Notes under the pieces: generated by a model
What the model saw: the letters and a program-made list of their open reading frames with translations, nothing else
The model's database searches: none
Told to the model about the DNA's origin: nothing
Part shown: positions 42,017 to 49,474 of the stretch, piece after piece
Numbering within the stretch: position 1 is the first letter of the stretch
Layout: every line of letters starts with the position of its first letter
Translations under genes and position numbers: made by a program
Assembly (NCBI GenBank): GCA_023390655.1
Contig: JAEWCL010000027.1
Location: 1 to 64,000, forward strand
From: Bacillota bacterium
GTDB lineage: Bacteria; Bacillota; Clostridia; Christensenellales; CAG-138
DNA: 64,000 bases
Direction: 5' to 3'

Positions 42017-43095
42017 ACAGGAGAGAAAACGGGGCGCATAAACCTTGGTGGTGGGTCTCACTGCTGATCTCAATCGCCTCTTTCATGGGGAGCTATGCCG
42101 CAGGGTATGAGCTTTCGCTGCTGCTGTTCCGTCTGACCGGCCGCCCTGCCGACATCTGGGCTGCCATGATCACGGGATTATTTGGCATGTGTGTCTTCGC
42201 GCTGGGCGTAAAAATCGTGACGGAAATAGGCCAGCGGCATCATAAGGGCGGGTGGTTTGACAGATCACGGGGCAGGCTGATGATCGATGGCACTTTAGAA
42301 GCGATGGACCGTATTGCGCGCGGTGATTTCAGCGTCTTTGTGCCGGTGGACGAGCACAACCCCTTTTCCGAGATCACCGAGAAGGTCAACAAAATGGCGC
42401 GGGAACTTGGATCGATGGAGAACCTGCGGCAGAATTTTATCTCCAATATCTCGCATGAAATACAGTCGCCGCTGACCTCTATCAGCGGATTTGCGGCGCT
42501 GCTGAAGCAGGAAGCGGCTACCCCGGAACTCCGGGCGCACTATATCGATGTGATCGAAACGGAGGCCAAACGGCTTTCCCGGCTCAGTGAAAACCTCCTG
42601 CGCCTCTCGATGCTGGAGAATGGCGCACAGCCAATGCGCGTTACCTTGTTTTCGCTGGATAAGCAGATCCGGAATGCCGTGCTGATGCTCGAACCCCAAT
42701 GGGCGGCGAAAAACCTCGATATTTCCGTAGCGCTCGAAAAATTGAGTTTCAGCGGCGAAGAGGAGCTTTTAGGCCAGGTGTGGGTGAATCTCTTACACAA
42801 CGCCATCAAATTCACCCCGGAGATGGGAAAGATCAGCGTGACGCTTTGTAAAGGGGAGCGCGGTGCGGTCTGCCGCATCGCCGATACCGGGACAGGCATC
42901 CCGGAAGAGGATTTGATGCACGTCTTTGAACGCTTCTACAAGGCCGACAAGGCCCGCGACCGGACGCTGGGCGGCAGCGGCTTGGGGCTCTCCCTGGTGA
43001 AGAAGATCGTGGAGCTGCATGGCGGCATGGTGACGGCACAAAGCGAGCCCGGCCATGGCAGCACATTTGAGGTGACAATGCCTATTTCAAAATAA
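42013..43095 (+). CDS. Sensor histidine kinase
   Basis: A 360-residue kinase with two N-terminal membrane helices (about 14-34 and 47-68) and almost no extracellular loop. A HAMP-like segment follows (about 80-140). The phospho-acceptor is His148 in SHEIQSPL. The ATP domain has LLHNAIKFTPE (N box), ADTGTGIPEEDLMHVFERFYK and GGSGLGLSLVKKIVELHGG. Such short-loop kinases are typically intramembrane sensors of envelope stress or antimicrobial compounds, often acting with an ABC transporter, as here. The start is the ATG in ATGA overlapping the regulator stop. Confidence 0.93.
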   Translation: MNRRENGAHKPWWWVSLLISIASFMGSYAAGYELSLLLFRLTGRPADIWAAMITGLFGMCVFALGVKIVTEIGQRHHKGGWFDRSRGRLMIDGTLEAMDRIARGDFSVFVPVDEHNPFSEITEKVNKMARELGSMENLRQNFISNISHEIQSPLTSISGFAALLKQEAATPELRAHYIDVIETEAKRLSRLSENLLRLSMLENGAQPMRVTLFSLDKQIRNAVLMLEPQWAAKNLDISVALEKLSFSGEEELLGQVWVNLLHNAIKFTPEMGKISVTLCKGERGAVCRIADTGTGIPEEDLMHVFERFYKADKARDRTLGGSGLGLSLVKKIVELHGGMVTAQSEPGHGSTFEVTMPISK

Positions 43096-43102
43096 CTACC
43101 CG

Positions 43103-43157
43103 GTTTACATTCCGTTTACGCTGCATTTAACCTCCGTTTAATTGGCGGCGATACAAT
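43103..43157 (+). promoter_or_regulatory. Four 11-bp-phased direct repeats and -10 box before the ABC exporter
   Basis: GTTTAC (43103), GTTTAC (43114), ATTTAA (43125) and GTTTAA (43136) begin exactly 11 bases apart. A -10 TACAAT (43152-43157) follows, and the expected -35 position shows no consensus hexamer. Direct repeats spaced one DNA turn apart that cover the -35 are how OmpR/PhoB-type regulators activate transcription. The regulator gene lies just upstream. Confidence 0.7.
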
Positions 43158-43188
43158 AAGGCCATCAATTGAACGGAGGAATTTTTTT

Positions 43189-43260
43189 ATGTGTATAATC
43201 CCTGCTCTCAAACAGAACGGTACGGCGTTAAGCCCGGCCGCCCCGGGGGTGCTCGCATGA
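43189..43260 (+). CDS. Short leader ORF (23 residues) coupled to the ABC ATPase gene
   Basis: ATG 43189 is preceded by GGAGGA at the right distance, a better ribosome binding site than that of the ATPase gene. The frame encodes 23 residues beginning MCIIPALKQN and ends at TGA 43258-43260, which overlaps the ATPase start codon as ATGA. It could be a coupling leader, a regulatory peptide, or chance. No homologue is recognised. Confidence 0.5.
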   Translation: MCIIPALKQNGTALSPAAPGVLA

Positions 43261-44201
43261 CGCCCATCATTGCTGTAAACGGGCTGGTCAAACAATACGA
43301 CCGGGCCAAGGAGCCCGCGGTGAAGGGCGTGAGCTTCGATGTCGCCGAGGGAGACTTCTTTGCCTTCCTTGGCCCCAACGGCGCGGGTAAGACGACGACC
43401 ATCTCCATACTGACCACGACGCTGTCCAAGACATCCGGCAATGTGACGATCGCGGGATACGATGTGGAAAAGGAAGCGCGGCGCGTGCGCGAGGAGGTGG
43501 GCATCATCTTCCAGCAGCCCAGCCTGGACCCGTCGCTTTCGACGGAAGAGAATATTCGCTTTCACGCCTGCCTGTACGGGCTGTACCGCTACCGGCCCAG
43601 CTTTCAACTGATGCCCGCCGCGTATAAGGACCGTGTGATGGAGCTCGCGGAAATCGTCGGCATCAAGGACGCGCTTTTTAAGCCGGTCAAAAAGCTTTCC
43701 GGCGGGATGCAGCGCAAGCTTGAGATTATAAGGAGCCTGATCCATACGCCCAAGATTTTGTTCCTTGACGAGCCGACGCAGGGATTGGACGCGGTGAGCC
43801 GGCGCAGCCTGTGGGAATACATCGACGGCGTCCGAAAGCGGAACGGCACAACGGTGTTTTTGACCACGCACTATATCGACGAAGCCGAGCATGTCGGCAA
43901 GGTCTGCATCATCAACCACGGCAAGGTCGCTATCTCCGGCTCGCCCGAGGAGATGAAGGCAAACCTGCTCAAACAGGAACTTGTGCTGGACGCGCCGGAC
44001 AGGGGGCGGCTGATCCGCGAGCTTAGCGGGATGGACCTAGATTACCGCTTTGACAACCATATTATCGTCCCGTATGAGGGGACAGCGCAAAAGATCATCG
44101 CGGGGCTCACAACGGAGCTGACGATGCTGCAAATCCGGCAGCCGTCGCTGGAGGACGCGTATGTGGAATATCTCAAGAGAACGGAAGGTGCGGCCGCATG
44201 A
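43257..44201 (+). CDS. ABC-2 type exporter ATP-binding protein (DrrA/CcmA-like)
   Basis: A 314-residue ATPase. Walker A is GPNGAGKTT, the Q loop is IIFQQPSLDPSLSTEEN, the signature is LSGGMQRKLEIIRSL, Walker B is ILFLDEPTQGLD and the switch His lies in TTHYIDEAE. A C-terminal accessory domain of about 90 residues is typical of drug-export DrrA relatives. It powers the permease that overlaps it at 44198. ATG 43257 sits in ATGA with the leader ORF; GGGGGTG is the local RBS. The export substrate is unknown; an antimicrobial or lipid is likely given the neighbouring two-component system. Confidence 0.93.
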   Translation: MTPIIAVNGLVKQYDRAKEPAVKGVSFDVAEGDFFAFLGPNGAGKTTTISILTTTLSKTSGNVTIAGYDVEKEARRVREEVGIIFQQPSLDPSLSTEENIRFHACLYGLYRYRPSFQLMPAAYKDRVMELAEIVGIKDALFKPVKKLSGGMQRKLEIIRSLIHTPKILFLDEPTQGLDAVSRRSLWEYIDGVRKRNGTTVFLTTHYIDEAEHVGKVCIINHGKVAISGSPEEMKANLLKQELVLDAPDRGRLIRELSGMDLDYRFDNHIIVPYEGTAQKIIAGLTTELTMLQIRQPSLEDAYVEYLKRTEGAAA

Positions 44202-45022
44202 ACGAAGCAGTTTTGGGACAGACCAGAATCCAATCCAGATTTCTGCGGGAGCTGAACGCCGTGGCGACCATCGCGGCGCGGGACATCACGCTGTTCTTTA
44301 AGTCGCCCGGGATGATCATCATGAGCCTTGCGATGCCGCTTTTGATGATGGGGATGCTGGGCGGCAGCCTGTCGCAGAACATGGCGGGCAGCCTCCAATT
44401 CAATTACGGGCCGTTCATGCTCGTCGGCATGCTGGTCAACATGCTGTTTATGACCACGACGACCGGCATCACCTCACTGGTGGAGGATCACTTCACGGAT
44501 TTCACGCAGGAGATGATGATCTCTCCGGTATCGCGGTACGCCATCGTCATCGGAAAGATCGCCGGGTCATCCTTCGGCGCGGTCGTCAGCATGCTGGGGA
44601 CGCTGATCGTGGGGCTGGTTATGGGCATTACGCTGCCCGTGGGCCAGATGCTTTCGATCCTCGCGCTGTCGCCGCTGATGTGTCTGTCGGCAGGCGCGCT
44701 GGCTATGATCGTAATCGGGCTGGTCAAGAGCAACAGGATGGCCAACATGGCCGTGATGCTGATCACCATGCCGCAGATGTTCCTTTCCGGGGCGATCATC
44801 CCGATCAACAACGCCAGCGGTGTGCTGCTCGTTTTGAGCCGCGTGATGCCCATGACGTACTGCCTTGATCTGGTACGTGCGGTGGTTTATGCGGGAACGC
44901 CGGAATATGCAAGCGTGGTGCTCTTTAATCCCGCGGTGACGCTCATTGCCATCATTGCGATTACGGTTGTTTGCCTCATCGTCGGCACGTTCTTCTTCGC
45001 CCGAAGCGAGAAGAACAGGTAA
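44198..45022 (+). CDS. ABC-2 type exporter permease
   Basis: A 274-residue permease with six membrane helices. The ABC-2 block is LVEDHFTDFTQEMMISPVSRYAIVIGKIAGSSFGAVV, followed by MPQMFLSGAIIPINNASGVLLVLSRVMPMTYCLDLVRAVV, the characteristic loop before the fifth helix. It pairs with the preceding ATPase to form an exporter. The start is in ATGA overlapping the ATPase stop. Confidence 0.92.
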   Translation: MNEAVLGQTRIQSRFLRELNAVATIAARDITLFFKSPGMIIMSLAMPLLMMGMLGGSLSQNMAGSLQFNYGPFMLVGMLVNMLFMTTTTGITSLVEDHFTDFTQEMMISPVSRYAIVIGKIAGSSFGAVVSMLGTLIVGLVMGITLPVGQMLSILALSPLMCLSAGALAMIVIGLVKSNRMANMAVMLITMPQMFLSGAIIPINNASGVLLVLSRVMPMTYCLDLVRAVVYAGTPEYASVVLFNPAVTLIAIIAITVVCLIVGTFFFARSEKNR

Positions 45023-45061
45023 CAGGGGCGGCTGAAGCATATCGCATATAGAAGCAATAAA

Positions 45062-45086
45062 CAAGGGGCGCATATCGCGCCCCTTG
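45062..45086 (-). terminator. Hairpin between permease and lipoprotein genes
   Basis: CAAGGGGCGC (45062-45071) and GCGCCCCTTG (45077-45086) form a perfect 10-bp stem. The minus-strand side continues as TTTATTGCTTC, so termination of the lipoprotein gene is more likely than of the permease gene, though it may serve both. Confidence 0.6.
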
Positions 45087-45154
45087 CTGGCATGCATCAA
45101 ATGTATATCATTCTATCCGGGAGATCGGAATGGATACGCTTTTGAGTATACGCA

Positions 45155-45973
45155 TCATCCATTCCGTACCTGCGAGATGTTTTCTTCCGTCAGGGCCATA
45201 TACTGGATTTGAATTTCCGAAGCGCCTCCAATGTGCGCGTTTACCCACGCATTGTATGCGGACGCGTCTACCGGGTTCGTGGTGTCATATTGTCCATCCT
45301 CCATAATATAGTAAACAACCCCCGTCCCGCTTTTATCGATATCGCTCGGGAATGGACGATTCTGATAGTCTGTTTCCGAAAAGCCTTTGTCCCATGCATC
45401 TACCATGCCAACCGGTGTATAACGATCCGAATTCGCATCGTATTGATACAGGCTGTATGGCCAAAAGTCACCAGCCAGCCCTTGATTGTGAGACCATCCC
45501 GCTTCGACAACTCCATTCTCATAAAACGTCAGCGACGGGAATTCCTGCAGTTCCGTTTGCAATAAGCCAGATTCATTGTCGTAGGCGAATATATATCCTG
45601 CCATACCCGCTGTAGCTGTGGTGGAATACAACAGGATCAACTCGTCTTTTCCGTCGTGATCCACATCATAAACGGCAAACTGGTTTTCCGCTATATCACC
45701 AAATTGTTCCCCGGTGTCGGTGCCATCGGGAAGCATATGGCGTTGGAGCAGGGTTTCAAGCGCGGCAGCATATGCAGGATACGTCCCATCAACAGAATCG
45801 GCAGTTTGATCAGGTGCTGCCGGTTGGCTTGTTGGCGCTGTCGGAGATGCTGACAAGGCAGGAAGAGGCGAAGGTTCACTATTCGCAGTGGCGTTAACCA
45901 CCTGATTGCTGTTGCAGGCGGTAAGCGCCACGCATAAAACCATGGAAAGAATAAGGCTCAATATCTTTTTCAT
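45155..45973 (-). CDS. Putative lipoprotein with FG-GAP/EF-hand-like motif
   Basis: A 272-residue secreted lipoprotein. The signal peptide ends in the lipobox LTAC with Cys20, and a Ser/Pro/Ala-rich spacer follows to about residue 60. The folded part contains AVYDVDHDGKDELILLY near residue 100, a DxDxDG calcium-binding-like loop seen in VCBS/FG-GAP domains. No enzyme motif is recognised. GGAGA precedes the ATG. It is convergent with the ABC permease gene. Confidence 0.75.
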   Translation of the reverse strand: MKKILSLILSMVLCVALTACNSNQVVNATANSEPSPLPALSASPTAPTSQPAAPDQTADSVDGTYPAYAAALETLLQRHMLPDGTDTGEQFGDIAENQFAVYDVDHDGKDELILLYSTTATAGMAGYIFAYDNESGLLQTELQEFPSLTFYENGVVEAGWSHNQGLAGDFWPYSLYQYDANSDRYTPVGMVDAWDKGFSETDYQNRPFPSDIDKSGTGVVYYIMEDGQYDTTNPVDASAYNAWVNAHIGGASEIQIQYMALTEENISQVRNG

Positions 45974-46055
45974 CTGAGAGATTCTCCTTTTTCACATGCA
46001 AGGATGTACAAATTGTGTACGGCAGGGTCACGCTTGTCTTCTGGTGATCCGCCTT

Positions 46056-46099
46056 CAAACAAAAGGTGCGCGCCGCAACAGAGGCACTGTCGCGGCGCA
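46056..46099 (-). terminator. Terminator of recA
   Basis: On the minus strand GCGCCGC pairs with GCGGCGC (plus-strand arms near 46092-46098 and 46069-46076) and is followed by CCTTTTGTTT. Confidence 0.65.
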
Positions 46100-46140
46100 T
46101 TGTTATAGAATGTCTTTTTCGCCGGATGCTGGCGGTTAAC

Positions 46141-47214
46141 TCAATCATCCGCGCCTGCAGGGGCAGGCTCACTGTTGTTGCGGCGCGCTTCAAGCTCCGC
46201 CGCGGCTTTGGCGCGTTCCTGGTCCAGGATGCCGCGCAGCTGCGCCTCAAGCTGTTCGGCCAGTTCACGGTTGTCCTTTAAGAACAGGCGGGCGTTGTCG
46301 CGGCCCTGGGCCATACGCATATCCCCATAGGAGTACCATGCGCCGGTCTTTGCGATGAGCTTATACAATACCGCAAGATCGAGTATGGAGCCCTCGCGCG
46401 AGATCCCCTCGCCATAGATGATGTCAAACTCCGCCTGCTTGAACGGCGGGGCGACCTTGTTTTTGACGACCTTGACGCGGGTGCGGTTGCCCACAAATTC
46501 CGTGCCGCTTTTGAGGGTTTCAATCTTGCGCACATCCAGGCGGATGGACGCATAGAACTTGAGCGCCTTGCCGCCCGGCGTGGTTTCCGGGTTGCCGAAC
46601 ATGACGCCGACCTTTTCGCGCAGCTGGTTGATGAATACGACGACCGTATTGGTCTTTGAGATGGTGCCCGCAAGCTTTCTGAGCGCCTGGGACATTAACC
46701 TCGCCTGGAGACCGACATGGGAATCGCCCATATCGCCTTCGATTTCCGCCTTGGGCACGAGTGCCGCAACGGAGTCTACCACCACCACGTCCATCGCACC
46801 CGAGCGCACCAGCGCCTCGGTAATTTCAAGCGCCTGCTCGCCGTTGTCCGGCTGGGAGACATAGAGTTCATCCACGTTTACGCCGAGATTGCCCGCATAA
46901 ACAGGGTCAAGCGCATGCTCCGCGTCGATAAAGCCCGCGGTGCCGCCATCCTTTTGCGCCTGCGCGATGATGTGCAGCGCAACGGTGGTTTTACCGGAAG
47001 ATTCCGGCCCGAAAATTTCTATAATGCGCCCGCGCGGCACGCCGCCTACGCCCAACGCAAAGTCCAGTTCCAGGCAGCCGGTGGAAATGGTGGAAACGGA
47101 GATTTTGCCCGCCGAATCCCCCAGCTTCATAATCGCGCCCTTGCCGAACTGCTTTTCAATCTGGCTGAGCGCCATTTCCAGCGCCCGGGATTTTTCCACG
47201 CCTACGTTTGCCAT
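46141..47214 (-). CDS. recA: Recombinase A
   Basis: A 357-residue RecA. GKGAIMKLGDSAGKISVSTISTGCLELDFALGVGGVPRGRIIEIFGPESSGKTT includes Walker A; VVVDSVAALVPKAEIEGDMGD contains Walker B; INQLREKVGVMFGNPETTPGGKALKFYAS covers loop L2. The C-terminus is acidic, ending in ADD. It forms filaments on single-stranded DNA for strand exchange and cleavage of LexA. ATG 47214 is preceded by GAGGAGGG. Upstream are a weak -10 TATACT on the minus strand and unusual repeats; no standard CGAAC-N4-GTTCG SOS box was found. Confidence 0.97.
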   Translation of the reverse strand: MANVGVEKSRALEMALSQIEKQFGKGAIMKLGDSAGKISVSTISTGCLELDFALGVGGVPRGRIIEIFGPESSGKTTVALHIIAQAQKDGGTAGFIDAEHALDPVYAGNLGVNVDELYVSQPDNGEQALEITEALVRSGAMDVVVVDSVAALVPKAEIEGDMGDSHVGLQARLMSQALRKLAGTISKTNTVVVFINQLREKVGVMFGNPETTPGGKALKFYASIRLDVRKIETLKSGTEFVGNRTRVKVVKNKVAPPFKQAEFDIIYGEGISREGSILDLAVLYKLIAKTGAWYSYGDMRMAQGRDNARLFLKDNRELAEQLEAQLRGILDQERAKAAAELEARRNNSEPAPAGADD

Positions 47215-47277
47215 GCGCACCCTCCTCGTCTCATCCGATGCAATCAGTATATCACAGCCGCTCATAGAGGAAAAGCA

Positions 47278-47318
47278 AAAAGTTTCGATACAGGAAACTT
47301 TTCTGTAAACTTTTCTGC
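47278..47318 (-). promoter_or_regulatory. Inverted and direct repeats in the recA-cinA spacer
   Basis: AAAAGTTT (47278-47285) and AAACTTTT (47295-47302) form an inverted repeat with a 9-base spacer. AAACTTTTCTG is also repeated in tandem, at 47295 and 47307. These lie between cinA and the recA start; function is unknown. Confidence 0.4.
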
Positions 47319-47341
47319 AAAATGTATCTATTTCGGAAACA

Positions 47342-48589
47342 TTATTCTGTTTGCGGCAACTCCAAAAGCGCGCGGCGCAGCACATCAAGCGCGTGAAGCA
47401 CCGTCACTTCGCGCACACGGGTACGGTTCCCGGTGAGATGTAACTTCTTGACGATCACTTCCCGATTGGAGGCAAGGGCAACATATACCAGGCCCACGGG
47501 CTTTTCCTTGGTCGCGCCGCCGGGACCTGCAATGCCGGTGGTGGCAAGCGCATAATCAACGCCCGAGGTCTTGCGCATGCCGGCAGCCATTTCACGCGCG
47601 CATTCCTCGCTCACCGCGCCGTATTTGCGCAGCGTCGTGCTGGAAACGCCAAGGCGGCGCATTTTTGCGGCGTCCGAATAGGTGACGATGCCCTCCATAA
47701 AGTAAGCGGAGCTGCCGGGAATATCCACAAGCGTGGAGGAGACCATGCCGCCCGTGCAGCTTTCAGATACCGCAAGGGTCAGGCCGCGTTCCTCAAGAAG
47801 GGTTGCGCAGACGCCTGCAAGCGTAACGCCCTCGGTGGAGTATAAGACATCCCCGATACGGGCCTTGATGGCGTCGATCACGGGCGTTACAAGCGCAACC
47901 CCTTCCTCCTCCGTGGCGCAGCGCGCCGTCACACGGAGCGTGGTCTCGCCCGTTTTCGCATAGGGGGCAATGGTGGGGTTGTCCTGCGCGTCCATCAGGT
48001 CCTGTAGGGTATGTTCTACGGCTGATTCTCCCATGCCGAAGATGCGCAGTTCACGGGAGTACAGTTGATATCCGCTGCGCGCTTCCAGATACGGCATGAC
48101 TTCGTTTTCAAACATGGGGAAAAGCTCTGAAGGCGGGCCGGGCAGGAGGATGGCGGCTTTTTCACCGTGCGGCACAATGCAGCCCGGGGCGGTGCCGTTG
48201 GCATTTTTCAAGATGATGCTACCCTTGGGGAAATCCACCTGCTTGAGGTTGTTTGGCGTCATCTCCCGCCGGAAGGCGGCAAAACGCGCGCGCAACGCCT
48301 GTTCGCTTTCGGCGTCCCGTTCCATGGACAGTTCGAACAGATCGGCGACTGTCTGCTTGGTAAGATCGTCCCCCGTAGGTCCCAGGCCGCCGGAGAGGAT
48401 GACGATATCCGCGCGGGAAAGCGCGGTGCTGACCGCATCTTTTAAGCGCTGTGGGTTGTCGCCCACGGTGACCTGATGGTACACATTTACGCCCAGCGGC
48501 GCAAGCCTCTGCGCCATAAACTGTGCGTCGGTGTTGAGTACCTGTCCCATCAGCAGTTCTGTTCCGACGCTGATCAGCTCGGCAATCAT
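47342..48589 (-). CDS. cinA: CinA family competence/damage-inducible protein
   Basis: A 415-residue protein of two domains. The N-terminal MoaB-like domain has ISVGTELLMGQVLNTDAQFMAQRL and ILSGGLGPTGDDLTKQTVADLF. The C-terminal CinA domain has LAVSESCTGGMVSSTLVDIPGSSAYFMEGIVTYSDAAK and ALATTGIAGPGG, the nicotinamide mononucleotide deamidase part. The N-domain of relatives has ADP-ribose pyrophosphatase activity, so it probably works in NAD recycling. AAGAGGT precedes the ATG. It lies directly before recA as in many Firmicutes. Confidence 0.94.
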   Translation of the reverse strand: MIAELISVGTELLMGQVLNTDAQFMAQRLAPLGVNVYHQVTVGDNPQRLKDAVSTALSRADIVILSGGLGPTGDDLTKQTVADLFELSMERDAESEQALRARFAAFRREMTPNNLKQVDFPKGSIILKNANGTAPGCIVPHGEKAAILLPGPPSELFPMFENEVMPYLEARSGYQLYSRELRIFGMGESAVEHTLQDLMDAQDNPTIAPYAKTGETTLRVTARCATEEEGVALVTPVIDAIKARIGDVLYSTEGVTLAGVCATLLEERGLTLAVSESCTGGMVSSTLVDIPGSSAYFMEGIVTYSDAAKMRRLGVSSTTLRKYGAVSEECAREMAAGMRKTSGVDYALATTGIAGPGGATKEKPVGLVYVALASNREVIVKKLHLTGNRTRVREVTVLHALDVLRRALLELPQTE

Positions 48590-48937
48590 GAAAAAGACCT
48601 CTTTTCTCTTAAGGTATCGCCACCTGAGGTGGCGACGAAAAATTATTTTATTTAATAGCGGGAGGGCTCACAGTTCGCAATGGTCGTATTGCGTTGCGGC
48701 AAAGCCGCTCCTGATACTCCCTTGCTCACTGGGACTCCGCCTCACTGTTTCCGCCACAGGCGGCGTTCGGCTTTGTCCTCCCCGCGCCCCCTCAGTACGA
48801 GTGCGCTAAAAGTTCTGTCATATCGAAGGCAAGTGTATTTGTTGACGCTTGAAAAGACCTTATTGGGGCGTTTTCATAGGGGATTCCCAAGGGATGAGTC
48901 CCTTGGGTGGGGTCAGGGGCAAAGCCCCTGTGGAAAA
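48590..48937. other. Intergenic region between pgsA and cinA with hairpin and repeat
   Basis: About 350 bases. TCGCCACC-TGA-GGTGGCGA (48617-48635) is a perfect hairpin in the likely cinA leader, 28 bases from its start. A GC-rich stretch (48660-48810) has no convincing gene on either strand. A repeat lies at 48877-48932. The two genes usually adjoin in this gene order, so the spacer looks like inserted repeat material. Confidence 0.5.
48877..48932 (-). repeat. GC-rich interspersed repeat, copy 2
   Basis: The reverse complement matches 31433-31488 over about 55 bases (GCCCCTG, ACCCCACC, AAGGGA, TCCC and GGAATCCC all in register). It begins 5 bases after the pgsA stop and contains the hairpin AGGGGC/GCCCCT, which might end pgsA transcription. 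Confidence 0.65.
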
Positions 48938-49474
48938 TCAGGAAAACTTGATGCTGTTCCGGTTCTTGACCACATAGTCGATCGCGGACCAGAGCGTGAA
49001 GCCCACGGAAATCCAGACGATGATCTCATCAAGCGGGAAGTGCGGCCACCAAAGATACGGCCAGATGAGCGCCGCAACCACGGCCACGCATTGCGAGATG
49101 GTCTTTATCTTGCCCAGCCAGCTTGCGGCGATCACATTGCCGCTTTCCACCGCGACAAGCCGGAACCCGCTGATAAACAGCTCCCGCGAGACAATGATGA
49201 TGACGGCGATGGGGGAAACGAACGCCCGTGCCGAGAGCATCATAAACGCGCTGCAGGTCAGAAGCTTATCCGCCATCGGGTCCATCAGCTTCCCAAAGCT
49301 TGTGACAAGGTTGCGCCTGCGGGCGATCTCCCCGTCCAAGATGTCCGTAATGTAGGCAAGGATGTACACGCCTGCCGCAATGATATCCCGGTAGGAAACC
49401 GGGAAGTAAAAGCAGGCGATAAAGACAGGCACGAGCAGCATGCGAAGGATGGTCAGCTTGTTTGGCAAATTCAT
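48938..49474 (-). CDS. pgsA: CDP-diacylglycerol-glycerol-3-phosphate 3-phosphatidyltransferase
   Basis: A 178-residue membrane enzyme of phosphatidylglycerol synthesis. The CDP-alcohol phosphatidyltransferase motif DILDGEIARRRNLVTSFGKLMDPMADK (D-x2-DG-x2-AR-x8-G-x3-D-x3-D) is complete near residue 44. NLPNKLTILRMLLVPVF is the typical N-terminus. The gene overlaps rimO by four bases (ATGA), giving tight coupling in the ftsK-rimO-pgsA unit. Confidence 0.95.
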   Translation of the reverse strand: MNLPNKLTILRMLLVPVFIACFYFPVSYRDIIAAGVYILAYITDILDGEIARRRNLVTSFGKLMDPMADKLLTCSAFMMLSARAFVSPIAVIIIVSRELFISGFRLVAVESGNVIAASWLGKIKTISQCVAVVAALIWPYLWWPHFPLDEIIVWISVGFTLWSAIDYVVKNRNSIKFS

